From positions 1 to 14,181 of the forward strand of contig JAXDKT010000132.1 in assembly GCA_034666965.1 (NCBI GenBank): a DNA stretch of 14,181 bases, in the 5' to 3' direction. The stretch's first letter is position 1. The number at the start of each line of letters is the position of its first letter. The notes beneath the pieces are model-generated. The model was not told the DNA's origin. It did no database searches and worked only from the letters and a program-made list of their open reading frames with translations. The position numbers and the translations under genes were made by a program. The stretch is from Chersky-267 sp034666965. GTDB taxonomy: Bacteria > Chloroflexota > Limnocylindria > Limnocylindrales > CSP1-4. Shown here one piece after another: positions 1 through 7,394 of this stretch.

Positions 1-2
1 CT

Positions 3-179
3 GACATCGAGGCCGACGTGACCGATCTCAAGGGTCGTGGCATCGTCTTCGAGGAGTACGACTACCCGACGCTCAAGACGGTCGACGGCATCGCCCAGAC
101 GGGCCCCAACCGCGCGGCCTGGTTCAAGGACAGCGAGGGCAACCTGATCGGCATCATCGAGTTCGCCGAGCCCAGCTGA
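3..179 (+). CDS. VOC (glyoxalase/bleomycin-resistance fold) protein, 3' end only
   Basis: The last 58 codons of a gene entering from the left edge, ending in TGA at 177-179. The visible residues include GRGIVFEEYDYP, then GIAQTGPNRAAWFKDSEGN and LIGIIEF. This is the typical C-terminal half of a vicinal-oxygen-chelate domain: a 'G..F' element, then a strand reading 'aaWFkDpeGNligl.e', whose final Glu is often a metal ligand. VOC proteins are about 120-130 residues, so roughly half is missing. The family covers glyoxalases, dioxygenases and antibiotic-binding proteins, and this fragment does not show which. It is the only plus-strand gene in the window and runs convergently toward hisS. The fold is well supported; substrate and specific function are unknown. 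Confidence 0.82.
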   Translation, partial: DIEADVTDLKGRGIVFEEYDYPTLKTVDGIAQTGPNRAAWFKDSEGNLIGIIEFAEPS

Positions 180-242
180 CGCGCGCACAAGCCACGCTCC
201 CTCGCGCGGCGCGGCCGTTCCCGGGCAAGGCGCCGGTTGAGC

Positions 243-282
243 ACGTGCGCGAGCGCACTTCGACGTGCGTGAGCGAACGAGC
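243..282. repeat. Two imperfect 20-bp tandem units
   Basis: The units begin ACGTGCGCGAGCGCAC (243) and ACGTGCGTGAGCGAAC (263). They match at 14 of their first 16 positions and at 14 of 20 overall. The first unit also folds as GTGCG (245-249), CGAG loop, CGCAC (254-258). A further GAGCG follows at 279-283. This may be a remnant of a GAGCG-rich intergenic repeat family or part of a transcript-end structure. Two copies are too few to tell. Confidence 0.4.
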
Positions 283-294
283 GCAGCCGGCAAC

Positions 295-310
295 GCCGCC
301 CTGGGGCGGC
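295..310 (-). terminator. GC-rich hairpin just after hisS, possible transcript end
   Basis: A perfect inverted repeat, GCCGCCC (295-301) and GGGCGGC (304-310), lies 14 bases beyond the hisS stop codon on the hisS transcript. With a realistic loop the stem would be 5-6 G/C pairs. No U-tract follows on the minus strand, where the next bases read GTTGCCGG, so this is not a textbook intrinsic terminator. It could be a U-less terminator or a 3'-end stabilising stem. The position fits; the function is inferred. Confidence 0.3.
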
Positions 311-324
311 CGAGCCGCGCGGGT

Positions 325-1611
325 TCAGCCGTGCTGGTGGCTCTGCTCGGCGCGGGTCAGCTCGCGAGCGAGGTCGGCGACGGGGACGACCCGCTGAGAC
401 CCGGCCTGGAGGTCGCGCAGCTGGACCTGGCCGGCGTTCGCCTCGTCGCCCAGGATGACCGCGAAATGGGCTCCTTCCCGAGCCGCGGCCTCGAGCTGAC
501 GGCCGAGCTTGCGCTGGCCCAGCTCGGCCCGAACCCGGAGGCCCGCCGCGCGCAGTGACGTGGCCAGCCGGAGGCGCTCCACGGTCCCGCCCGGATCGGC
601 TCCGACCACGACCGCGATCGGGCCGGGCGCGTGGGCGTCGGACGCCGGCTGCGCCTCGAGCGCGAGAACGACCCGGTCGAGCCCGATCCCGAAGCCGATG
701 CCCGGCGTCGGGCGGCCACCGAGGAGCTCGACCAGGCCGTCGTAGCGACCGCCGCCGCCGAGCGCCGACTGTTGCCCGACGGCAGCGGCGGCGAAGAACT
801 CGAACGTCGTCCGGGTGTAGTAGTCGAGACCGCGGACGAGGCCGGGCTCGAGCCGGTAGACGATGGCCAGGGCATCGAGATGGCCCCGGAGCGAGGCGAA
901 ATGGTCGGCGCAGGGCTGGCACAGCCGGTCCACGATCCGCGGCGCGCCGGCGTTGACCTCGGCCATCGCCGGATCCTTCGAGTCGAGCAGGCGCAGCGGG
1001 TTGCGCTCGAGTCGCTCGCGCTCGAACTCCGGCAGCGCGTCGGCGTGCCCCCGGTAGTGCTCGACCAGCTCAGCCACGTAGGCGGGGCGGCAGACCGCGT
1101 CACCGATCGAGTTGAGGGCCAGCTCCACGTCGGCGAGGCCGGCGTCGCGGTAGAAGCGCAGCGCCAGCTCGATGATCTCCGCATCCACGGCTGGACCCGG
1201 GTCGCCGATCGCCTCGACGTCGAACTGCCAGAACTGTCGGTGACGGCCGGCCTGGGGCCGGTCGTAGCGGAACATCGGGCCGACCAGGGTCAGCTTCACG
1301 GGCTGGGGCCAGGTCTGCATTCCGTGCTGGATGTAGGCCCGCACGATCCCGGCCGTCGGCTCGGGGCGAAGCGCCCACGATTCCGCCTCCTCCTTGCGCG
1401 GGACCAGCCGGAAGAGCTCCTTCTCGACGGCATCGGTGGCCTCGCCCAGGCCGCGCTCGAAGACGGCCGTCTGCTCGAACATCGGCGTCTGGATCTCGCG
1501 GTAGCCGTAGCGCGCCGCGAGCTCCGCGGCGAGGCGCTCGAGGCGAGTCCAGATCACGCGCTCGTCGGGCAGCAGGTCACGGGTGCCGCGCGGGGCGCGG
1601 TAGGCGGGCAT
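325..1611 (-). CDS. hisS: Histidyl-tRNA synthetase
   Basis: This class II aminoacyl-tRNA synthetase charges tRNA-His with histidine using ATP, in the cytoplasm, as a homodimer. The 428 residues are the normal bacterial length. The N-terminus RAPRGTRDLLPDE (5-17) is the family signature. The His/ATP-binding loop LRPEPTAG is at 81-88; motif 2, GPMFRYDRPQAGRHRQFWQ, is at 111-129; the histidine-specific loop LVRGLDYYTRTTFE is at 258-271; GGGGRYDGL is at 285-293 and motif 3, GIGFGIGLDR, at 304-313. The C-terminal anticodon-binding domain runs from about 330 to the end. The ATG at 1611 is chosen because the family N-terminus begins there, although the frame stays open far upstream inside rel. There is no Shine-Dalgarno, but a TAGACT element sits 7 bases before the ATG. 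The gene lies 29 bases downstream of rel. The call is secure. Confidence 0.97.
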   Translation of the reverse strand: MPAYRAPRGTRDLLPDERVIWTRLERLAAELAARYGYREIQTPMFEQTAVFERGLGEATDAVEKELFRLVPRKEEAESWALRPEPTAGIVRAYIQHGMQTWPQPVKLTLVGPMFRYDRPQAGRHRQFWQFDVEAIGDPGPAVDAEIIELALRFYRDAGLADVELALNSIGDAVCRPAYVAELVEHYRGHADALPEFERERLERNPLRLLDSKDPAMAEVNAGAPRIVDRLCQPCADHFASLRGHLDALAIVYRLEPGLVRGLDYYTRTTFEFFAAAAVGQQSALGGGGRYDGLVELLGGRPTPGIGFGIGLDRVVLALEAQPASDAHAPGPIAVVVGADPGGTVERLRLATSLRAAGLRVRAELGQRKLGRQLEAAAREGAHFAVILGDEANAGQVQLRDLQAGSQRVVPVADLARELTRAEQSHQHG

Positions 1612-1618
1612 GCCCGGA

Positions 1619-1624
1619 AGTCTA
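1619..1624 (-). promoter_or_regulatory. Putative -10 element of leaderless hisS promoter
   Basis: Read on the minus strand, TAGACT is followed by seven bases and then the hisS ATG. A TANNNT hexamer 7-8 bases before the start codon is the known layout of leaderless transcripts, where transcription begins at or beside the start codon. The surrounding CTAGACTTCCGG is nearly identical to the sequence before topA. No good -35 box is seen at 16-18 bases. The element lies in the short gap after rel, so hisS may be expressed both by read-through and from here. Confidence 0.5.
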
Positions 1625-1640
1625 GGGGAACCGCAGCCGG

Positions 1641-3878
1641 TCAGCCCAGGTCGCGCTGGACCGAGATCACGTCCTTGAGCTGCTCGATCCGGCCCATGAC
1701 CCTCGCGAGCTGACTGACCGAGGCGACCTGCAACGTGGCGATGACCACCGCGGTGTGGTCCTGCTGGACCATGACGTTGGCGGCCACGATGTTGACCTTG
1801 GCCTCGGCCACGACCTGGGTGATGTCGGACAGCAGGCCGGTCCGGTCGTAGGCCTCGACCCGGATGGCGATCGGGTAGGTCTGGGTTGCCTCGCCCTCCC
1901 ACTCGACCTCGATGAGGCGGCTGACCTCGCGTTCGTTCATCACCGTCGGGCACGAGCGGAGGTGGACGGTGACACCCTTGCCCCGGGTGATGAAGCCCTG
2001 GATCGCGTCCCCGGGGATCGGGTGGCAGCACTTGGCGAAGCGGACCAGGAGGTCGCCCACGCCCTTGACCCGGACCCCGCCGGTCCGCTCCGCGGTCGAC
2101 GGCGGCGCCGTCGTGGGCAGGGTCAGCTCGGCGTCGTCGACCACGCCCAGGCGCATGACGACCTGCTGGGCACCCACCGCGCCATAGCCGATGGCCGCGT
2201 AGAAGTCGTCGATGGCCTCGTAGTTGTACTGCTTGCCGACCTCGGCGATCTTGTCCAGCCCAACCGACTTGATCGACTTGCGAGCCAGCCGCCGGAGCTC
2301 GCGCTCGAGCGACTCGCGACCGTGGACGATGTTGTCGTCGCGCTCCTGGCGCTTGAACCAGGCGCGGATCTTCTCCCGGGCATGGCTGGTCCGGACGACG
2401 TTCAGCCAGTCGCGCGAGGGCCCGTGCTCGCCCTTGGTCGTGACGACCTCGACGATGTCGCCGTTGCGGAGCCGGTAGTCGAGGGGCACCAGCCGGTTAT
2501 TGACCTTGGCCCCGATGCAGCGGTGGCCGACGTCGGTGTGGATTCGGTAGGCGAAGTCGAGGGGCGTCGAGCCGGCGGGCAGGTCCTTGACGTCGCCACG
2601 GGGCGTGAACACGAAGACCTGGTCCTGGAAGATGTCGAGCTTGATGCCCTCCACGAACTCGGTCGCGTCGGAGACCTCGCGCTGCCAGTCCATGAGCTGG
2701 CGCAGCCAGGCCAGCTTGGCGTCGTACTCCCGGTCGGAGCGACTGCCCTCCTTGTAGCGCCAGTGGGCGGCGATCCCGACCTCGCTGACCTGGTGCATGG
2801 CGTGGGTTCGGATCTGGATCTCGAGGGGCTTGCCCTCGCTGACGATGACGGCCGTGTGAAGGCTCTGGTAGAGATTGTTCTTGGGGACCGCGATGTAGTC
2901 GTCGAACTGGCCCGGGATCGGCCGCCAGATCGAGTGGGCCACGCCCAGCGCGGCATAGCAGTCCTTGACCTCCTCGACCAGGCAGCGGATGGCGTAGACG
3001 TCGTAGATCTCCTCGAACCCGGCGCCCTTGCGCTGCATCTTCTTGTAGATGCTGTAGATGTGCTTCGGTCGACCCTGCAGCTCGGCCTCGATGCCGGCCG
3101 CCTTGAGTGCCGGGCGGAGCTCCTCGATGGCAGCCTCGATGAAGCCTTCGCGGCCCTTGCGCCGAGTGTCGAGGAGCTTGGCCAGCTCGCGGAAGCGCTC
3201 GGGCTCGAGGGCCTTGAAGGCCAGGTCCTCGAGCTCCCACTTCATCTGCCAGATCCCGAGCCGCTCGGCCAGCGGCGCGTAGATCTCCATCGTCTGGCGG
3301 GCGATCCGCTGCTGCTTGTCGGGGGGCAGCGGTGCCAGGGTGCGCATGTTGTGGAGCCGGTCGGCGAGCTTGATGAGGACCACCCGGATGTCCTCGGCCA
3401 TGGCCAGGAACATCTTGCGGATGTTCTCGGCCTGCTGCTGCTCGTGCGTATGAGTGCTGAACTTGGACAGCTTGGTGACGCCGTCGACGAGGTGGGCCAC
3501 CTCGGCCCCGAAGCGCTCCTCGACGTCGGACAGGCTGAACTCGGTATCCTCGGGCACGTCGTGGAGGAGGGCCGCCTGGACCGCGATCGGGTCGATGCCC
3601 AGATCGGCCAGGATCTGGGCCGAGGCGATTGGGTGGGTGACGTAGGGCTCGCCGGACGCCCGCTTCTGACCGGCGTGGGCCTCGACGGCCATGTCGAAGG
3701 CGCGCCCGACGGGCTCGAGGTCGGCCTGGGGGTAGTGCCGCTCCAGGGAAGCCAGGAGCGTCTTGCGAAGGGGCTCGAAGGGCCGCCGAGTGGCCGGGCG
3801 GGGCGTGCCGGTCGTGGCGGTGCGCCCGGCGCTCCTGCGAGGCGCCTTGGTCGGGCTTGCGACGGGTTCGATCGACAT
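1641..3878 (-). CDS. rel: Bifunctional (p)ppGpp synthetase/hydrolase (Rel/SpoT family)
   Basis: This long RSH enzyme makes (p)ppGpp from GTP/GDP and ATP, and hydrolyses it, in the stringent response at the ribosome. With the ATG at 3878 it has 745 residues, the usual size. Order: HD hydrolase with YVTHPIAS (His82), LLHDVPEDT (His106-Asp107) and LADRLHN (Asp173); RelA synthetase from about 268, starting GRPKHIYSIYKKM and including YQSLHT and LEIQIRT; TGS at about 417-483; conserved-Cys region FAKCCHPIPGD near 615; C-terminal ACT from about 671. The hydrolase residues are intact, so both activities are expected. The usual RxKD motif of bifunctional enzymes reads QFDD here (324-327). A TTG nine bases upstream could also start the frame, but it overlaps the likely -10 element, so the ATG is preferred. 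lmeA ends 62 bases upstream. Confidence 0.95.
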   Translation of the reverse strand: MSIEPVASPTKAPRRSAGRTATTGTPRPATRRPFEPLRKTLLASLERHYPQADLEPVGRAFDMAVEAHAGQKRASGEPYVTHPIASAQILADLGIDPIAVQAALLHDVPEDTEFSLSDVEERFGAEVAHLVDGVTKLSKFSTHTHEQQQAENIRKMFLAMAEDIRVVLIKLADRLHNMRTLAPLPPDKQQRIARQTMEIYAPLAERLGIWQMKWELEDLAFKALEPERFRELAKLLDTRRKGREGFIEAAIEELRPALKAAGIEAELQGRPKHIYSIYKKMQRKGAGFEEIYDVYAIRCLVEEVKDCYAALGVAHSIWRPIPGQFDDYIAVPKNNLYQSLHTAVIVSEGKPLEIQIRTHAMHQVSEVGIAAHWRYKEGSRSDREYDAKLAWLRQLMDWQREVSDATEFVEGIKLDIFQDQVFVFTPRGDVKDLPAGSTPLDFAYRIHTDVGHRCIGAKVNNRLVPLDYRLRNGDIVEVVTTKGEHGPSRDWLNVVRTSHAREKIRAWFKRQERDDNIVHGRESLERELRRLARKSIKSVGLDKIAEVGKQYNYEAIDDFYAAIGYGAVGAQQVVMRLGVVDDAELTLPTTAPPSTAERTGGVRVKGVGDLLVRFAKCCHPIPGDAIQGFITRGKGVTVHLRSCPTVMNEREVSRLIEVEWEGEATQTYPIAIRVEAYDRTGLLSDITQVVAEAKVNIVAANVMVQQDHTAVVIATLQVASVSQLARVMGRIEQLKDVISVQRDLG

Positions 3879-3886
3879 CTGGTTCA

Positions 3887-3892
3887 AGGATA
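3887..3892 (-). promoter_or_regulatory. Putative -10 element of leaderless rel promoter
   Basis: On the minus strand, TATCCT lies eight bases before the ATG at 3878, with no Shine-Dalgarno between. Its last T is the first base of the alternative TTG start (3887-3885), which would then sit upstream of the transcript start. The element therefore argues for the ATG. The spacing matches the elements before hisS and topA. Upstream, CTGAGC is only a weak -35 candidate. Confidence 0.42.
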
Positions 3893-3940
3893 GCAGCGCA
3901 TCGGCCGTGCTCAGCGCAGCGTGGCTTCCCGCTGGGTCGC

Positions 3941-4648
3941 CTAGCCCGGGTTGGCCACGACGGCCACGATCTCCAGCCCGCCGTCGACGATCTCGAACGA
4001 ATCGATCCGGAACGGCACGTCCGGGCCGGGTACCACCAGGGCGACCGAGCCGATCGGGTTGCCGTTGGGGGCGACGAGCAGGAGCGCGCCGTCCTGGCGG
4101 AGCGCCAGGCGGGCGGACACGGCCAGGCCGCCGACCTCGACCCGCACCCGATCCGGGTCGACCAGGGACACCCGTTCGGGCGTGATCCCGATGACCGTCT
4201 CGACCGCCGCGCCGGCGAGAGCCTCGGCGTCGGCCGCCGGAATGGACATCGTGGCCTGGATTCGGTCGGCGGGACCGCTCAACCGGACGAGGGGGACGCC
4301 CAGCTCGGAACCGCCCCCCGGTTGGATCCGCACACCCTTGAGCGTGCCGTCGAGGCTCTGGAACGTGCGCGCCGCAAAGGACACCTCAGCGAGGGTCACA
4401 TCGGCCGACGTCGCCCGCATGCCGTGGTAGGTCACGTTGGTGGCCTGGATCCGGACGCTGTCGGCCGTGAGGGTCAGCAGCTTTGGCGGCGGATCGGCGG
4501 TGACGGTCACCGTCGTCGTGTCGGCGTCGAAGCCGGCGGCCGAGAGGGCGCCCTGGGTGAGCGTTCCGGCCAGCGGCGGCAGGACGTACCAGGTCGCCGC
4601 GAGCGCGATCGCGAGGAGCAGCGCGATGGTTACCAGACAGCCGCGCAC
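3941..4648 (-). CDS. LmeA-like (DUF2993-type) membrane-anchored lipid-binding protein
   Basis: The 235-residue protein begins with one hydrophobic segment, VTIALLLAIALAATWYVLP, which is an uncleaved anchor or signal peptide. The rest is an extracytoplasmic beta-rich domain with regularly alternating strands (LLTLTADSVRIQATNV, VRVEVGGLAVSARLAL). This pattern and size fit the DUF2993/LmeA family; mycobacterial LmeA binds phospholipid and supports lipoglycan biosynthesis. There are no catalytic motifs. The start is uncertain. GTG at 4648 gives a clean anchor. CTG at 4654 would overlap the murE stop as CTGA, with GGAG seven bases upstream. An ATG at 4714 would add a basic tail encoded inside murE and is unlikely. 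It is the last gene of the topA-led block, which suggests a cell-envelope role. Family assignment is by fold pattern only. Confidence 0.6.
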   Translation of the reverse strand: MRGCLVTIALLLAIALAATWYVLPPLAGTLTQGALSAAGFDADTTTVTVTADPPPKLLTLTADSVRIQATNVTYHGMRATSADVTLAEVSFAARTFQSLDGTLKGVRIQPGGGSELGVPLVRLSGPADRIQATMSIPAADAEALAGAAVETVIGITPERVSLVDPDRVRVEVGGLAVSARLALRQDGALLLVAPNGNPIGSVALVVPGPDVPFRIDSFEIVDGGLEIVAVVANPG

Positions 4649-4650
4649 GG

Positions 4651-6294
4651 TCAGTCGCCGTCTCCGAAGCCGAGGGCCGCCAGGGCCCGCTCCGCGACCG
4701 CTCGCTCGTCCCACGGCAGCGCGCCGGTCGGCCCCTCCATCGTGGGCTCATGCCCCTTCCCCGCGAGGACCACGACGTCGCCGGGCCGCGCCCGACCGAG
4801 CGCCTCGGCGATGGCCGTCGCGCGATCGGGGACGACCAGCAGGTCGGTCCCGCGTCGCCGGCCGGCGGACTCGGCGCCGGCCGCGATCTGGTCCAGGATC
4901 GCCAGCCGATCCTCATTGCGGGGGTCCTCGTCGGTGACGACGACCAGACGGCTTCGCTCGCCGGCGATCCGGCCCATCATCGCGCGCTTGGCGGTGTCAC
5001 GTTCGCCGGCGGACCCGAAGACCGCGATCAAGCCGCCACCGCCGGCCGTCGCGACCGGGCCCAGCTCGTCGAGCACCACCTGGAGGGCGGCGGGACTGTG
5101 GGCGAAGTCGACGATGACCGCGAACGGCTGACCCCGCTCGATCCGCTCCATCCGGCCGGGGACTCCTGGGAGCCCCTCCACGCCGGCTCGGACCGCTTCC
5201 GGATCGAGCTCCCAACCGACGCCCAGCGCCAGCGCGGCCAGGGCGTTGCGGACGTTGAACCGGCCGGCCAGCCGCAGCGCGACCTGGCCGGACCAGCCCG
5301 GCGCCACGACGCCGATCTCCAGCCGTCCCGCCCGCTCCTCGACAGATACGGCGCGGACGTCGGCGTCCGGGGCCAGGCCGTAGGTCAGCAGGCGCGCCGC
5401 CGCCGTCCGCGTCGCGGCGGCAAAGAGGCCGGCCGCCTGGTCGTCGGCATTGACCACGCCGAGCCGCGTCCGCCCCGCGCCCTTGGCCGGCGCAGGGCCG
5501 CCGAGCCGCTCGAAGAGGCTCAGCTTGGCCGCCCGGTAGGCCTCGAAGCTGCCGTGGAATTCGAGATGCTCGTGGCTCAGGTTGGTCAGGATGGCCGCGT
5601 CGTAGGCGACACCGCCGACCCGTTCGGCGGCCAGGCCGTGCGACGTCGTCTCGATGACCGCCGCACGGTCGCCACCCGCGACCATGGCCCGCAGCAGGCG
5701 CTGGAGCTCGAGCGCGCCGGGGGTCGTGACGTGGCCGGGCGTCCTGGCGTGGACCGGACCGACCCGGGTCTCGACGGTGCCGACCAGGCCCGTCGGTAGC
5801 CCCGCCGATTCGAGCGCGGCGGCCGCCAGGAACGCCGTGGTGGTCTTGCCGTCGGTCCCCGTCACGCCCACCACGGCCAGATCGAGGCTCGGGTCGCCGT
5901 ACCACCAGGCCGCGGCCGTCCCGAGGGCCGCCGCGCTCCGCTCGACGATTAGTTGGAGCCCACCGCCCGGCACCGGATGCTCGACGATGGCCGCCACGGC
6001 TCCGGCGGCCAGGGCGGCTTCGACGAGCTCGTGGCCGTCGACGCGCGCGCCGCGGATGGCGACGAAGAGATCCCCGGGGCGGAGTCGGCGCGAATCGTCG
6101 CTGACGCCGCCGATCGCGAGACCGGCCACGGCGGCCGCCTCGAGCGGCACGCCGGCCCGCTCGATCGCCCGCAATCGGCCCTCGCCACCGAGCCGCGCCA
6201 CGAGCTCGCCAAGGGGCCGCGGCCGGCCCGGCTCGGCGGCCTCGACCACCTCGGTCAGGGTGATGGCCGGGCGATCGACCTGGTCCGCGCTCAT
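4651..6294 (-). CDS. murE: UDP-MurNAc-tripeptide synthetase (MurE-type Mur ligase)
   Basis: MurE adds the diamino acid to UDP-MurNAc-L-Ala-D-Glu in the cytoplasm, using ATP. The protein has 547 residues. The N-terminal domain contains GVSDDSRRLRPGDLFVAIRG (63-82). The P-loop is GVTGTDGKTTT (143-153), then HVTTPGALELQ (188-198) and ETTSHGL (215-221). LTNLSHEHLEFHG (236-248) precedes the presumed carbamylated lysine in AAKLSLF (Lys257). The C-terminal domain has MERIERGQPFAVIVDFAHSP and AGKGHE (511-516). The position that selects the diamino acid reads TDEDPRNED (454-462). The Arg resembles the meso-DAP type DNPR, but the two residues before the Pro are E-D rather than D-N. The start is the ATG at 6294, overlapping the femX stop as ATGA. 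The N-terminal stretch before the domain (residues 1-55) is slightly long. Confidence 0.94.
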   Translation of the reverse strand: MSADQVDRPAITLTEVVEAAEPGRPRPLGELVARLGGEGRLRAIERAGVPLEAAAVAGLAIGGVSDDSRRLRPGDLFVAIRGARVDGHELVEAALAAGAVAAIVEHPVPGGGLQLIVERSAAALGTAAAWWYGDPSLDLAVVGVTGTDGKTTTAFLAAAALESAGLPTGLVGTVETRVGPVHARTPGHVTTPGALELQRLLRAMVAGGDRAAVIETTSHGLAAERVGGVAYDAAILTNLSHEHLEFHGSFEAYRAAKLSLFERLGGPAPAKGAGRTRLGVVNADDQAAGLFAAATRTAAARLLTYGLAPDADVRAVSVEERAGRLEIGVVAPGWSGQVALRLAGRFNVRNALAALALGVGWELDPEAVRAGVEGLPGVPGRMERIERGQPFAVIVDFAHSPAALQVVLDELGPVATAGGGGLIAVFGSAGERDTAKRAMMGRIAGERSRLVVVTDEDPRNEDRLAILDQIAAGAESAGRRRGTDLLVVPDRATAIAEALGRARPGDVVVLAGKGHEPTMEGPTGALPWDERAVAERALAALGFGDGD

Positions 6295-7394
6295 GCCGGC
6301 CCATCCCCATTCGCCGTCCTCGCTCGTGAGCCGCGGCGGAGGCCTTCGGCCAGCCGGTACGATCGCCAGCCGAGACCGTTGAGGGGCAGGTCCCAGGCGC
6401 CGATGTAGCGCACCTCGCGCCCACCGAACCCCTCCTTGAACTGGCGGATCCCGGGGTGGACGAGGCCCCACAGGTCGTAGGAGCTGGCACCGGCCAGCCG
6501 GCTCGTCCGGATCGCCTCCCATTTGAGCAGGTAGTTCGCCCGCCGCTCCGCGCCGGCCGCGCTCATTCCACCGTAGGGCTCGACGACGCGATCGCCCCAG
6601 CGCACGAGGAGCAGGACCGCAGCGACCTCGCCGCCGGGATCGCGCGCGAACAGCAGCCGGGCACCGCCGGTCGGGCGGAACGCGTCCCAGATGTCGCGAT
6701 AGGCGGCCTCCGTCCGGATCGGGGTGCCGGTCCGGATCGACGTCTCGGCCATGATCCGATGGAACGTCGGCAGGGCGGTCGGGTCCTCGTCGGCGTCGAC
6801 GTCAACGACGGTGATCCCGAGCGAGCGCGCCCGGTTGACGTATTGGCGCCACTTCGAGCGCAGGTCGCCCCACAGATCGGTCTCGTCCCGGGTCAGGTCG
6901 ACGATCCGGGTGACGCTGGGCTGGACGTCGGGTGCGGGCCGCCAGCCCAGCCGCCGGAGCGAGGCTCGGGCGGCGCCACCGGTGTCGAGCGGACCATCGA
7001 GCTCGATCTCCGGGTCGACCCGGACGTGGGCCACCGCGTCCCGGCCGAGCGCCCCGCGCAGCGCGGCGGTCCAGGCGCCCAGCGACGCCTCGTCCCAGGC
7101 CGCGCCGAGCGGTCCCCGCGGGGCGTAGGCGAACGTCCAGGGCACGGGCCGCGGGCGGCGCAACAGGATCCGGGCCCCGAACCGGCCGCGATCGCCTCCG
7201 GGCGACGTCACGACCAGCCGGCTCGACCAGCCGTTGGCCGCCTTGACCCGAGCCCAGGCCGCCGTCTGGAGGTAGGTCGCCTGGCGATGGCCCGCGACGA
7301 AGGCGTCCCAGGCCGCCGACGCATCGGTGCCGTGGGGGTCGGTGATGACCGCGCTGTCGACCCCCGCCGCGATCGCCGGGGCGCCGTCCGTCAC
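6291..7394 (-). CDS. FemX/FemAB-family aminoacyltransferase (peptidoglycan branch formation)
   Basis: The 367 residues show the Fem twin-GNAT pattern. Evidence includes an early 'fl.hg..atylQTaaWArvKaanGW' region (residues 32-56), the conserved LWGDLRSKWRQYVNRARSLG (174-193), then VEPYGGMS (271-278), NYLLKWEAI (287-295), SSYDLWG (304-310) and the family hallmark QFKEGFGG (318-325). Fem proteins transfer amino acids from aminoacyl-tRNA to the side-chain amine of the third stem residue in lipid II or its nucleotide precursor, working on the inner membrane face. The start is GTG at 7394, overlapping the murJ stop as GTGA. The place between murJ and murE supports a peptidoglycan role. The amino acid transferred cannot be read from sequence. 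Related enzymes act on other substrates, so family confidence is higher than function confidence. Confidence 0.87.
   Translation of the reverse strand: MTDGAPAIAAGVDSAVITDPHGTDASAAWDAFVAGHRQATYLQTAAWARVKAANGWSSRLVVTSPGGDRGRFGARILLRRPRPVPWTFAYAPRGPLGAAWDEASLGAWTAALRGALGRDAVAHVRVDPEIELDGPLDTGGAARASLRRLGWRPAPDVQPSVTRIVDLTRDETDLWGDLRSKWRQYVNRARSLGITVVDVDADEDPTALPTFHRIMAETSIRTGTPIRTEAAYRDIWDAFRPTGGARLLFARDPGGEVAAVLLLVRWGDRVVEPYGGMSAAGAERRANYLLKWEAIRTSRLAGASSYDLWGLVHPGIRQFKEGFGGREVRYIGAWDLPLNGLGWRSYRLAEGLRRGSRARTANGDGPA

Larger units (their letters stand above)
180..324. other. Intergenic region between convergent VOC gene and hisS
   Basis: This 145-base gap separates two stop codons (179 and 325), so it should hold the ends of both transcripts. 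It contains a perfect 7-bp inverted repeat (295-310), a smaller hairpin GTGCG-CGAG-CGCAC (245-258) and two imperfect 20-base tandem units (243-282). There is no run of T on either strand after the stems, so a classical intrinsic terminator is not present. Termination may rely on the GC stems alone or on Rho. No open frame here resembles a protein. Confidence 0.6.

Noticed and set aside
325..2031. hisS starting far upstream inside rel (568 residues)
   Set aside because: The added 140 residues are Pro/Gly/Arg-rich and antecede the conserved family N-terminus at 1611; they are an out-of-frame reading of rel.
1755..3893. A 712-codon open frame on the plus strand opposite rel
   Set aside because: It is the antisense mirror of a strongly conserved gene in very GC-rich DNA, where stop codons are rare. 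Its translation is Asp/Leu/Val-rich with no domain.
3917..3934. CAGCG/CGCTG hairpin between lmeA and rel as a terminator
   Set aside because: Only five pairs with an eight-base loop and no T-run; too weak to call.
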